DNA from: an uncultured Anaerolineae bacterium
GTDB taxonomy: Bacteria > Chloroflexota > Anaerolineae > Anaerolineales > Villigracilaceae
NCBI GenBank assembly: GCA_937120535.1
Contig: CAKZJX010000134.1
Span: 1-54,698, forward strand
Length of the DNA: 54,698 bases
Direction of reading: 5' to 3'
The first letter of the stretch is position 1. Each line of letters starts with the position of its first letter. Positions 1 to 7,796 of this stretch are shown piece by piece. Under the pieces are notes generated by a model that was not told the origin of the DNA, did no database searches, and worked only from the letters and a program-made list of their open reading frames with translations. The position numbers and the translations under genes were made by a program.

Positions 1-269
1 TGTGGTTTTGTGTTTTGGCATAAACCAAACTTACACGATCACGCTCTCTTCGTCAACTATTCATGCACCAACGCCGCGACTAGCTATAAAAAATAATCCA
101 TTCAGAAATGCATCCAACGTATTCAGCTAGTAGTGTAGGGAAATTGTGTTGGACAAAAATTAGAGAGATGTAAAAAACCTGTCAGATAGCTCCCGGGATG
201 ATTGTTTTCGAACATCCCCACACTGGTTGTGGGTGTGGAGGGATCTCCCTGCAGGGATTGCTAGGGTAT
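1..269. other. Left edge, no gene recognised
   Basis: The first 180 bases are A+T-richer than the rest of the window and contain no convincing reading frame on either strand. Around 213-243 there is an imperfect hairpin (CACAC pairing with GTGTG, flanked by ATCCC/GGGAT). I see no promoter or RNA gene that I can name. The segment ends at the stop codon of the decayed frame described next. Confidence 0.4.
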
Positions 270-618
270 TCATTGAACAAGCCCTTCTGATACTTGATGT
301 TTCAGCTCTTTGCTTCTGTTTTCCAACAGCGCTCCTAAGGCACAGCGTTTTAGGGCAGGGTTGGCGTTCAAGAGGATAGGCAAGTATCTGTCCAGGTGGG
401 CCAAGTTGGCCACATACTCGAAAAAATGTCGTCGATCGGCGACCTCGATGAGCTGATCGAACGTCTTGCCATCTTGAGATAGATCGCAATACCGCCGCTG
501 ATCGTGACGGTGACAAGCGGTTCATAAAGCAAGGGCGTTTCGCTGATCTGGCGTTGGATGCGTTGAGCGACAGAGCGGCAGACGCTGCGCACACAGTGCG
601 CTACTTCGCATAGAGACG
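270..618 (-). pseudogene. Frameshifted remnant, possibly of a GGDEF-type protein
   Basis: Two overlapping minus-strand frames read like one broken protein. The upstream part (about 618-490) contains RIQRQISETPLLYEP followed by VTVTISGGIAI, which resembles the second half of a GGDEF domain (the usual VTVSIGVA strand). A one-base shift near 485 leads to DLSQDGKTFDQLIEVADRR and an open frame that runs to a TGA at 270-272. The ADRR after a short helix also fits the GGDEF C-terminal pattern, but the last 50 residues (ending KELKHQVSEGLVQ) do not, so the family is uncertain. There is no start codon with a ribosome site. The stop codon lies in a stretch (tcattgaacaagccc) that resembles the terminal repeat of the MITE-like elements at 6084 and 16170. 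Confidence 0.35.
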
Positions 619-624
619 AGATAT

Positions 625-2994
625 CTAACTCGCTTGGGTTCTATCTTGATCCAAAGCTGCGCTGCATTCCTGCTGGTGCTTCTCCCACCAGTGGCGTAGT
701 GCTTCAAACGCCAGGGCCGGCGTGGCTTGGCCGTTGTGGCCGGTGTTCCAGGTGATGATCAGCTCGCGCCGAGCGCGGGTGATGCCCACAAACAGCAATC
801 GCAAGCGCTCGCGGGCATATTCCTGGCGGGCGGTTTGTGTGGCTATCCCCTCTTGGTACCAGGCATATTCATCGCTGCTCAGGGCGGCCTTTAGCTGTGC
901 TAGGGTTTCGGCCTGCAAGTTTAATTGACCACGCACAAACCATCGTTCGGCGGGATAGGTATCATCAGGTTGCAAGCCCGGAAAATCGTAGTTGTTCACG
1001 CTCATCAGGTACACTCGGTCCCATTCCAAGCCCTTGGACTTGTGGACAGTGGTGACCACCACTCGGCCGCGATAGGTATTAGGGTCAAAGCCGATGTCGT
1101 CGGCCGAAAAGCCCAGAAAGCGACGTTGGTTGTTGGCGATGGCATTCAATTCCTGCTTCAATTCGAGGAGACCCCATTCGGGATGGTTTTCGGCTATTGG
1201 ATGTAGGAAAATCGCCAGCTTATGGGCGAGCGCCAGATCTGCGGGATCGGTGAACAACTCTTGGGCGAGGGTCAGGATCAACTGATCGATGGGTAGGATG
1301 ACCGCTTGAAGCCAACGGCGGATCACCTCTCGAAAGGCGGTTAGCTCCTCGATGATCGGAGGCGATTCCGACTCCTGCAGGCGTGCCAGCCAATCCGCAG
1401 CAGGGTGCGGGGCGAGGAAGGTTTCTGGCTCCTCCAACTTTCGCAGCAGGTTGGCCGCTCGATCGAAAAGGTCACGGCGAGGGCGTCGTTCGGGGGGGCT
1501 GGCGCGAGGTTCGGTCGGCTGGGCCGGCCCTTGGTTCGTCCAGGACGCGGCCGGCTGAGAGGAGCGGTTGGGAAGGGAGGCAACGATTGGTTGGCGGCTT
1601 TGTCTCCAGGCCTGGTAGGTTCTGGCGAGTTTGACTGAGGAGGTGGGATCGGCTAGGTAGTCTAGGGCGTGTTCGAGCGCGCCGGCAGCGCGGCGCGTTT
1701 GGTCGGTGCTGTTCAGCAGTTCGACGAAGTCCACATGGTGGGCATTCAACACCTTGGCCAGCTTTATCCCCAGGGCGTTGGTCGGGACGAGCACGGCGAC
1801 GGTCCAATCACGATGCTCGGGCAGCCATGCTTTGAGGGACTTGACGACGGCTTCGATTTCTTGCTCGGGGGTGTATTTTTTGGGGATCAGGCGGATGGCT
1901 TGTGGGTCAGCTGGAGGGTTGGGTTGGGGATCGCTAGAATCAGTGGGTTGGATGTAGGGCGGGAGCAGGGCGTCATGGCAGATCAGAGCCGGGTGAGAGG
2001 TGGTGGTCCATTCAATCAGGTGGTTAGCCAGGTCGATCAGGCAGGGTTGGGAGCGACCGCTGACCGGCAGTTGGTTGACGAAGTCGGCCTCGTGGTCTAG
2101 GAAGGCGCGCAGCAACTTGGGATCGGCGGTGGTAAAGGTTTCATAGATGGCCTGATTGGGGTCACCCACGCGCACCCAGTTTCCATGGCCAGCCAGCAGA
2201 CGCAGAATGTTTTCTTGCATCTGGCTAGAGTCTTGCGCTTCGTCTTCCAGGATATAGGGGAAGCGGTGTTGTAAGCGGGCTAGATAGTGGGGGTCGGCCC
2301 GCAGGACCTGATAGGCCAGCATAATCAGGTCGTCGAAGTCCACAGCGCCGCGGTAGCGCAGGGCTTTTTGATAGCGGTCGTAGATCCACCAACCTATCTC
2401 GGCCAAGGGAAGGGGGGCCGGCGCAGCATCAAGGCGAGCGCGCAAGTCTTCGGGGCGCAGGCAGAGGTTCTTGCAACTGCGGATGAAGGCTGAGGCGAGA
2501 TCGTACAGCAATTCGGGCAGACGTTCCCGACGAACCCAGTCCAGGCGGTTTTCCAGCTCGAGTGCTAGCCAATCGTCTAACCCATGAGGGGAGCCGGCCA
2601 GCCAATCCTCCACAACCTGCTGACAGATCAGGCTAGCCAGACGCTCGTCCACGATCTGGAAGCGCTCTTCAAGCCCTGCCAAGCTCGGGCGCTCGCGGAC
2701 GATATCGTGGGCCAGGCCATGCAAGGTGCGGACGCGGTAGCCCAAATAGGGGATTAGGCCGCGTTGCTGGAGCATTTGTCGAATGCGGACAGTGAAGTTG
2801 TCCACTGCCGAGTTCACCAGGGTGACGATCAGCACTTCCTGATCGTCATGCAGATGGCCTTCGGCGATGAGTTGTACGGCCAAGGCACTTAGGGTAAACG
2901 TCTTGCCCGATCCCGGAACGGCAGCAACGCCTAAGCGTCCTCCGCAGTAGCGGAGGATGGCTTGCTGAGAGGGTCGGAGGAAGTCGAAGGTCAT
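625..2994 (-). CDS. UvrD/PcrA-like ATP-dependent DNA helicase
   Basis: A superfamily 1A helicase of 789 residues, expected to unwind DNA 3'-5' in repair or recombination in the cytoplasm. Helicase motifs appear in order: motif I AVPGSGKTFT near the N-terminus, motif II as EDEAQD, motif III GDPNQAIYETF, a late TTVHKSKGLEWDRVY (motif V), and motif VI as FVGITRARREL near the C-terminus. The protein is somewhat longer than PcrA because of a Pro/Arg-rich low-complexity insert in its middle (around 1430-1620). I chose the ATG at 2994 because the helicase fold begins there (TFDFLRPSQQAIL); an in-frame ATG 36 bases upstream adds only unrelated residues. It may sit in its own transcription unit: the next minus-strand gene upstream (3392-5500) is about 400 bases away across a decayed gene. 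It could also be a Rep- or HelD-like member; the UvrD family itself is clear. Confidence 0.9.
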   Translation of the reverse strand: MTFDFLRPSQQAILRYCGGRLGVAAVPGSGKTFTLSALAVQLIAEGHLHDDQEVLIVTLVNSAVDNFTVRIRQMLQQRGLIPYLGYRVRTLHGLAHDIVRERPSLAGLEERFQIVDERLASLICQQVVEDWLAGSPHGLDDWLALELENRLDWVRRERLPELLYDLASAFIRSCKNLCLRPEDLRARLDAAPAPLPLAEIGWWIYDRYQKALRYRGAVDFDDLIMLAYQVLRADPHYLARLQHRFPYILEDEAQDSSQMQENILRLLAGHGNWVRVGDPNQAIYETFTTADPKLLRAFLDHEADFVNQLPVSGRSQPCLIDLANHLIEWTTTSHPALICHDALLPPYIQPTDSSDPQPNPPADPQAIRLIPKKYTPEQEIEAVVKSLKAWLPEHRDWTVAVLVPTNALGIKLAKVLNAHHVDFVELLNSTDQTRRAAGALEHALDYLADPTSSVKLARTYQAWRQSRQPIVASLPNRSSQPAASWTNQGPAQPTEPRASPPERRPRRDLFDRAANLLRKLEEPETFLAPHPAADWLARLQESESPPIIEELTAFREVIRRWLQAVILPIDQLILTLAQELFTDPADLALAHKLAIFLHPIAENHPEWGLLELKQELNAIANNQRRFLGFSADDIGFDPNTYRGRVVVTTVHKSKGLEWDRVYLMSVNNYDFPGLQPDDTYPAERWFVRGQLNLQAETLAQLKAALSSDEYAWYQEGIATQTARQEYARERLRLLFVGITRARRELIITWNTGHNGQATPALAFEALRHWWEKHQQECSAALDQDRTQAS

Positions 2995-3088
2995 GTATCG
3001 AAAGGCTAGGGCCGGCGAGGGTATAAACACAGAGATGATTCTATGCAGTTCCCGTTGTTCCGTCTATCCTAAAAGAGTTTGGTCATCT

Positions 3089-3375
3089 GACGGGGGACTT
3101 GGTTTGCAAGAAGTGGCGTCGTTTCTCAAGGATAATCTGCGCGAACATGACGTGGTGGAGCGATGGGGAGGTGAGGAGTTCGTGGTTGTATTGTTGGATG
3201 ACAGCGGGGATTCGGCGCGCTAGACGGCGGAACGGCTCCGAGCGGCCATCGAGCATATATACTTTCGCTGGGAGGCACAACGCGCGTTCATGACAACACA
3301 CTTCAAAGCCCATTTGACCATGCCGATCAGGCATGGTATTCTACGAAGCGCAAGGACCGCAATCGAGTGGAGTGG
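3089..3375 (+). pseudogene. Decayed GGDEF (diguanylate cyclase) domain
   Basis: On the plus strand, starting near 3089, the frame reads a typical GGDEF N-terminal helix (GLQEVASFLKDNLREHDVV) followed by the active-site signature RWGGEEFVVVLL. A TAG at 3221-3223 interrupts it, yet the same frame continues with TAERLRAAIEHI, the next expected helix. From 3313 a different frame gives DHADQAWYSTKRKDRNRVEW, which matches the usual GGDEF C-terminus (ADxALYxAKxxGRNxVE). The strand carrying the SIGVA-like motif between these pieces is lost. So there is one nonsense codon, one internal deletion with frameshift, and no N-terminal sensor domain. No functional protein is expected. It lies between the two helicase genes, on the opposite strand. 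Confidence 0.75.
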
Positions 3376-3391
3376 GCCTGGCCTGAGGGAG

Positions 3392-5500
3392 TTATTCGGA
3401 CGAGAGAGTTTCTTGCAGCAGCCGTTGAAAGGCTCGCAATAGGGTACCGCGCTGTTCGAAGCCGGTTTCGCTGAGATCGGACATGGCTAAGTAGATGCGC
3501 CGACGACAACGGGCCAACAAGCCGCCCACCAGACGCGCCAAGGTCTGGGTTTCGGTCTGGGTTTCTTCGGCTTCGGTCCACAGGCGGTCTGGTGACCAGT
3601 GGCGACTCAGGATGTATGGGTGGGTTAGAGGTTGGGCCACGCGTTCAACCCAGCCGCCGGCCCCGGGATCCAGCCAGAATTGAATTGTCACTGGCCGATT
3701 CATCACCAGGAAGGTGTGGGCCGGCGCTATCAAGACGGCTTCGGTCTCCTGAATGCTCCACCAGGATTCGAGATATTGGGCGGCGATCACGCCTTCTTGA
3801 AGGAGCGAAAGGTATTCGCGACCCAAACTCAGAGTTTCAGATACGGGTGGATCGGTGCTCTCCTGCATGACGTGGCGGAAGTTTCGGGCCGATTGAACCA
3901 GACTGGCGACTACGCGGACGGCATCCAGGTTGGTGTGAAAGCCAAAGCCAGGCTGCGAGAGCAGCTCGCCGAACAGTTTGCGTAGAAAGTGATCGAGGGG
4001 CAGGGGGGCGTTCTCTCGGTAGGTCAGCAACCAGGCTCGTAGGGCAGCGTAGCGTTCTCCTAGGGCAGGGGTGAGGCGTTTTTGGATGGCAGGCCGAATG
4101 GCTTCGAATGGAGTGAGACGCAGCTCTTTCGGCCGGTAGACGATCTCGGTCAGGAGCTTGGCGCGAACCAGATCGGTTTGTAGGACAACCAGGAAGGCGT
4201 AGGCGACTTCAAGGGGGGTGGGTTGGATCTCCCAGGCAGGATGGGCTAAGGCAGCCAGGGTGAGCAAGGCCTGCGACGCCGGCTCATCGCGCAACGAGCG
4301 CGACGGTCGGTGTGACCACCAGGGAATCCCCGCTTGCTCTAGGCGCTGGGTGAGGGCAAAGCGTAGCGAGTCAGACAGGTAAGGGGCGAGGATCACGATC
4401 TCCGAAGGGGGAAGGGATTGGTGGGTAAGCAGGTTAGTAATTTCGTTCGTGAGGGTCTCGAGCAGTTCGGGGTAGTAGCGCGTCCTGAGGATCGTGACTG
4501 ATTCAGTGATGGCGCCACGTCGTGGTTTCGGAAGGGGACGCGAAGGGGTTAGGATATGGAGCAGGGCAGAAGCAAGTTCGCTCACCGCCGGCGACATCAC
4601 CAGCGATTGGTCCATGACAATGGTCTTCTGACAGCGTTCTTCTAAGGATGCAGCCGTAAGCGGGTCGCTACCTAGGAATTGTTGGTGACCTCCGCCTTCA
4701 TCGTAGATCAGCAAGGCCGACTCGAAGTCTGGCAACCATTCTTTGAATAGGTCATGGGCGCGCGGGACGTCTTCCTCGACGTTGTCGTAGATCAGGTGGC
4801 GGTAGCTGAGGGTGAGGTAGGCGCGCACCTGCGGGTCGGGCCATAAGAAGTTGAAGAAAAGCTCGACTTGAAGCGAGAAGTCCAACAGGTTGTGTTCTAA
4901 GCAGTATTGGCGGAAGAGGTTGGCGCAGCTTTGGGCGTCAGCATAGATGCGACGTTGGGCAGGGTCGCCTGCCCAAGCGGAGGCCAGGCGCTCGCCGATC
5001 TGACGATGATCCAAGCCAATGACAGCGGCTTTGTTCAGATTGTCCAAGATCTGGGCGTAGAGGCGGTTGCGGTCAATGGTGACCGATTGAAACCAACCTT
5101 CTTCGAGTTTGAGGCGGACGATGCGAGCCATGTAGTATTGGGCGGTTTCGAGGGTGAGGAAGACAGGTGGCCGATCGGGGTGATGGAATCCGGCGCGATC
5201 TGCAATGATCGGCCAGAAGAGGTCACAAGCGCGGCGCGCCAAGCCGCCCAGGGTAGAAAAGGTGACTTGGCCGCCGGCCAGGCCGGCCTGGAGGATGGCC
5301 TCGCGATACGGCTTTTGCAGAGTCCGCTGAGGGGTGAGGATGAATAGGGTCTCGGCTGGCACGCCCGAGGTCAGGAGACGAAGCGCTCGAGCGACGGCAG
5401 CGGTGGTCTTGCCCGAGCCGGCTGGCCCGCGCACGAAGAGGCTTCCTTCCAGCGAAGCTTCTACCACGGCGCGCTGTGTGGAAGTGAGGTTGAATGTCAT
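3392..5500 (-). CDS. Divergent UvrD-like superfamily 1 helicase/ATPase
   Basis: A 702-residue protein beginning with a helicase Q-motif-like segment (TSTQRAVVEA) and a perfect Walker A, GPAGSGKTT, at about residues 25-33. The region expected for motif II reads LIYDNVEEDVP rather than DExQD, so the Walker B acidic pair is shifted or altered. The C-terminus has RRRIYLAMSDLSE where canonical helicases have motif VI (LLYVALTRA), so the arginine finger is not obvious. This recalls the degenerate partner subunits of AddAB/RecBCD-type enzymes, in which one subunit loses full helicase function, but I do not see a RecB-type nuclease motif. The ATG at 5500 is preceded by TATAAT only eight bases away, suggesting a leaderless transcript. 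The canonical helicase at 625 follows on the same strand, which makes a functional pair conceivable. Confidence 0.75.
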   Translation of the reverse strand: MTFNLTSTQRAVVEASLEGSLFVRGPAGSGKTTAAVARALRLLTSGVPAETLFILTPQRTLQKPYREAILQAGLAGGQVTFSTLGGLARRACDLFWPIIADRAGFHHPDRPPVFLTLETAQYYMARIVRLKLEEGWFQSVTIDRNRLYAQILDNLNKAAVIGLDHRQIGERLASAWAGDPAQRRIYADAQSCANLFRQYCLEHNLLDFSLQVELFFNFLWPDPQVRAYLTLSYRHLIYDNVEEDVPRAHDLFKEWLPDFESALLIYDEGGGHQQFLGSDPLTAASLEERCQKTIVMDQSLVMSPAVSELASALLHILTPSRPLPKPRRGAITESVTILRTRYYPELLETLTNEITNLLTHQSLPPSEIVILAPYLSDSLRFALTQRLEQAGIPWWSHRPSRSLRDEPASQALLTLAALAHPAWEIQPTPLEVAYAFLVVLQTDLVRAKLLTEIVYRPKELRLTPFEAIRPAIQKRLTPALGERYAALRAWLLTYRENAPLPLDHFLRKLFGELLSQPGFGFHTNLDAVRVVASLVQSARNFRHVMQESTDPPVSETLSLGREYLSLLQEGVIAAQYLESWWSIQETEAVLIAPAHTFLVMNRPVTIQFWLDPGAGGWVERVAQPLTHPYILSRHWSPDRLWTEAEETQTETQTLARLVGGLLARCRRRIYLAMSDLSETGFEQRGTLLRAFQRLLQETLSSE

Positions 5501-5508
5501 GGGAAGAA

Positions 5509-5514
5509 ATTATA
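5509..5514 (-). promoter_or_regulatory. -10 box of the 3392-5500 helicase (leaderless)
   Basis: The minus strand reads TATAAT followed by eight bases and then the ATG at 5500. Transcription starting about seven bases after the box would begin at or next to the start codon. There is no Shine-Dalgarno sequence in between. I see no good -35 box. Confidence 0.5.
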
Positions 5515-5519
5515 AACGC

Positions 5520-5548
5520 TTGTATACTATTCGGTTTTGTTGTATAGT
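5520..5548 (+). promoter_or_regulatory. Sigma-70-type promoter of the 5579 gene
   Basis: TTGTAT (5520-5525) and TATAGT (5543-5548) are separated by exactly 17 bases, close to a housekeeping promoter. The predicted start would be near 5555, giving a leader of about 25 bases that carries the ribosome site AGGAGG (5567-5572), six bases before the ATG. It is divergent from, and nearly overlaps, the -10 box of the minus-strand helicase, so the two may interfere. Confidence 0.6.
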
Positions 5549-5578
5549 AAGCAAAATTTTCTTCGTAGGAGGATCTTT

Positions 5579-6040
5579 ATGCCCACTTCAGGTGCAAAAA
5601 GAGATGCCGCCGCAGCTAAGGCGGGAACGTATACTCGTTTCTCTTCTAGATTGACTGGGTCGTTGGAGCAGATCAGCAAGATGATCGAAGACAATGCCCG
5701 AATGATCGACTCGATCCAAGAGGTGGCGTTGGAATTGACCAATTCGATCGGCACGTTGCATGCCCTGATGGTGAAGTATGCCGGCATTGCGAATCAGGTG
5801 TTGGATTTGTTGTTGCCGATCATGCAAAAAGTGCCGTTCATCCCGCCCAAGCTGACCGAGTTTGCGACCGATTTGGAGCGGCTCACCCAGAAGATCATCG
5901 ATGGCCAGGCGACGACCGGCAAGGTGATCGAGGATGTGCGCCTGGGCCTTCAAAGCGGCGATGTGACCAAATTGCAGACGCATGCCGGCGAACTGCAGAA
6001 ATTGACCAGGATGATGCGGGATATGCTGCCAGGGAAATAA
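5579..6040 (+). CDS. Small alpha-helical protein of unknown function
   Basis: A 153-residue protein that I do not recognise. After an Ala/Lys-rich N-terminus (about 25 residues) it is almost entirely predicted helix with heptad-like spacing of Ile, Leu and Val (LEQISKMIEDNARMIDSIQEV and onward). A more hydrophobic middle (about 80-100, LDLLLPIMQKVPFIPPKL) is too polar at its ends to be a clear membrane span. The C-terminal half looks like a coiled coil ending in a basic MLPGK. There is no cysteine and no signal peptide. The start is set by a strong AGGAGG and a good promoter, and the codon usage looks like that of a real gene. It is monocistronic; the next features downstream are the MITE-like element and a transposase fragment. 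A structural or scaffold role is possible but not shown. Confidence 0.75.
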   Translation: MPTSGAKRDAAAAKAGTYTRFSSRLTGSLEQISKMIEDNARMIDSIQEVALELTNSIGTLHALMVKYAGIANQVLDLLLPIMQKVPFIPPKLTEFATDLERLTQKIIDGQATTGKVIEDVRLGLQSGDVTKLQTHAGELQKLTRMMRDMLPGK

Positions 6041-6083
6041 CGCCTCAGTGTGGTGATATTTTTCAAATACTCTCTGCAGGGCT

Positions 6084-6247
6084 GGCCTTGTTCAATAAGT
6101 CTCTTTGGACGGTACGAACTCTCTCTAGAAGAGCCATAAGAAGGCCGTTTGACCCTTGAATCGGCGACTGATTCCATCGCTGATCCCCTCCCATGCCTGC
6201 CCTACCAGGCTATCCTTTTGCGTCAAGGGTGCTTATTGAACAAGGCC
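6084..6247. mobile_element. MITE-like element, copy A
   Basis: A 164-bp non-coding element bounded by perfect 16-base terminal inverted repeats, GGCCTTGTTCAATAAG at the left and its complement at the right. A copy in the opposite orientation lies at 16170-16336. The two align over their full length at about 85 percent identity by eye, with conserved internal blocks such as ATTCCATCGCTGAT and CTCCCATGCCTGC. There is no coding capacity, so movement would need a transposase from elsewhere. I cannot identify a target-site duplication. The right end runs directly into a transposase fragment, so this may be a deletion derivative of that insertion sequence or an insertion into it. Confidence 0.8.
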
Positions 6248-6477
6248 AGCAACGCGAGAACGGACGGGTCGTAGGAACCGCATTGCGTGTTGTCTTGGGT
6301 AACTGGGAAGATCTGGTGTATAGCCTGGCTCGACCGCTCAACACACTGCGTTTGAAGGTTGATACCCCCGGTCGCCGTTGGCTACTGCGCTCACCGGCCA
6401 TGGCAGATGGACTGACCGACCCTATTTGGTCGATCAAAGAGCTGCTAACAACCGTTGTGTTTCCCGTCAATCCTTAA
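6248..6477 (+). pseudogene. Transposase C-terminal fragment
   Basis: The open frame leaving the right end of the MITE-like element reads about 76 residues to a TAA at 6475-6477. It contains NWEDLVYSLARPLNTLRL, then SPAMADGLTDPIWSIKELL near the end. The pattern (x)PAMAxGLTDxxWxxxELL is the C-terminal signature of DDE-type transposases that I know from many bacteria, though I will not name the IS family. The catalytic domain is missing: upstream the frame runs into the non-coding element. It is a dead fragment. The 60 bases after it up to 6541 hold nothing I can identify. Confidence 0.65.
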
Positions 6478-6541
6478 CAGGAAGACCGTCTATCGCTAAT
6501 ATCATGCTTGTCTTTGCAACAGGGCAATTTTTTGTGAAAAC

Positions 6542-7723
6542 TTATGGTACTCGGAATGCATCAAACACCACCCCGCTGCCTCTGGAATTGGGGTGATGTT
6601 CGCCGAGCACGACGATACGAACGGTGTGAGGACCAGGGCCAAGACGAGTGAAGGGAATGGGATGTTGCCAGGTCCGAGTAGGTGCATACAGGTCGATTGT
6701 GGCAATCAGGCGATCGTCTACGTAAACGGCAGCTTTGCCGTAATCTGGGCCGCGAGCCGTGATCCAGTGAAAAGAGCGACCGGGGATTCTAAACGTCAAT
6801 GAGGCGTTTGGTTGGTCGGTAATGCGATAAGTGCCGTTGGAGGCGCGGTGGTTCGATGCCCCACGCCAAGGGCCATATTGAGCGCTGGCGTGAAATTCGT
6901 CCAGGAATTGTCCATCTGCCCGAAAACCGTCCAGGCATACTCGATAGCCGCCAGAGACAGGACGTTTTTGACGCAACACGATCACTTTGACCGTGTGCTG
7001 CTCACGCCCACTGGCAGGAAGCTCATAGGATCGCTCGAAGCCGTATTGGGGTTGGGCCCGGTAGAGATCAAGGGTTTCGATCGGGACGTCGTTGATGTAA
7101 ATTTCGGCCTTGCCTTGGTCAGGGCCTCGGTAAAAGATCAAGCTAACGGTTGTCGCAGAGAGGGGAGAGTGAAAAAGCATGGTCTCGTTGCGTCTGGTCG
7201 AGCAGCGCATGGTCTTGCCCAGAGCACGATCGTCTGAAACGCCTTTCCAGGAGGAGTAGGTGATGGCTGGATGGCTGTCTTGATAGGTGATTCCTGGGGG
7301 TGGAGAGGTGGGGGTGCGGGTAGGCGTGTTTGTTGGGGTTCGGGTTGGGGTGGGTATGGGAGTGCGAGTGCGAGTGGGAGTAGGAGTGAAGGTAGGTCGT
7401 GGGGTGTTGGTGCGGGTGGGTAGAGGAGTGGGCGAGGGTAAGATCACAATGGTCGCTGTGGGGGAAGCGGTGGGTTGGATGATCGGGGTGGAACTGGGGG
7501 TTGGCGACGGGACGGTCGGGGTAGGCGTGTGGGTCGGTGAGGCGGTTTGGGTGAATGTGGCGGTAGGTTGGGGCAGGAAGGGCAAAGGGGTGCTGTTGAG
7601 GTAGGCAATTGTGCCGTACATGATCAGGCAGAGCAATACCAACATGACGGCACTCAAGCAGCTCATAAGTGCTAGAGGGCGGTAGTTAATGGGCGGGGAA
7701 GGCGATCCAAGGGTCTCGGTCAT
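6542..7723 (-). CDS. Membrane-anchored surface protein with Thr/Pro linker and two tandem beta domains
   Basis: A 393-residue protein with a short cytoplasmic N-terminus, one membrane span at about 17-42, then a roughly 100-residue linker made of Thr/Pro repeats (PTPTRTRTPIPTPTR and similar), typical of Chloroflexota exported proteins. Two related domains of about 125 residues follow (about 150-270 and 275-393). They share WxGxSxxRAxG, RGPDxGKAxxYxxD and TIDLY/TLDLY, then HTVKVIVL or HTVRIVVL, then a terminal xDxFR. This looks like a tandem beta-sandwich of a carbohydrate-binding or adhesive type, but I cannot assign a ligand. It is the last gene of a likely operon beginning at 10679, with a 73-base gap to the preceding amidohydrolase. 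It is probably a display protein on the outer face of the membrane. Confidence 0.75.
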   Translation of the reverse strand: MTETLGSPSPPINYRPLALMSCLSAVMLVLLCLIMYGTIAYLNSTPLPFLPQPTATFTQTASPTHTPTPTVPSPTPSSTPIIQPTASPTATIVILPSPTPLPTRTNTPRPTFTPTPTRTRTPIPTPTRTPTNTPTRTPTSPPPGITYQDSHPAITYSSWKGVSDDRALGKTMRCSTRRNETMLFHSPLSATTVSLIFYRGPDQGKAEIYINDVPIETLDLYRAQPQYGFERSYELPASGREQHTVKVIVLRQKRPVSGGYRVCLDGFRADGQFLDEFHASAQYGPWRGASNHRASNGTYRITDQPNASLTFRIPGRSFHWITARGPDYGKAAVYVDDRLIATIDLYAPTRTWQHPIPFTRLGPGPHTVRIVVLGEHHPNSRGSGVVFDAFRVP

Positions 7724-7796
7724 AGTGGTTTGTTAATGGGACGCCTGGGCGGGCTAAAACGTTCCCAAATGCCTGGCATGGGCAGCAATATCTGGC

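Noticed and set aside
1341-1640. Several overlapping short frames within the left helicase
   Set aside because: They arise from the G+C-rich, low-complexity insert of that gene and have no ribosome sites.
3087-3390. An antisense hypothetical protein on the minus strand
   Set aside because: The plus-strand pieces carry GGDEF motifs, while the minus-strand frame shows no family feature.
6193-6477. A complete 94-residue gene starting at an ATG inside the MITE-like element
   Set aside because: Its first 18 codons are element sequence; only the transposase tail is meaningful, so it is treated as a fragment.
7287-7604. A long Val/Gly-rich reading frame on the plus strand
   Set aside because: It is the antisense of the Thr/Pro linker of the surface protein at 6542-7723; the repeat bias keeps it open by chance.
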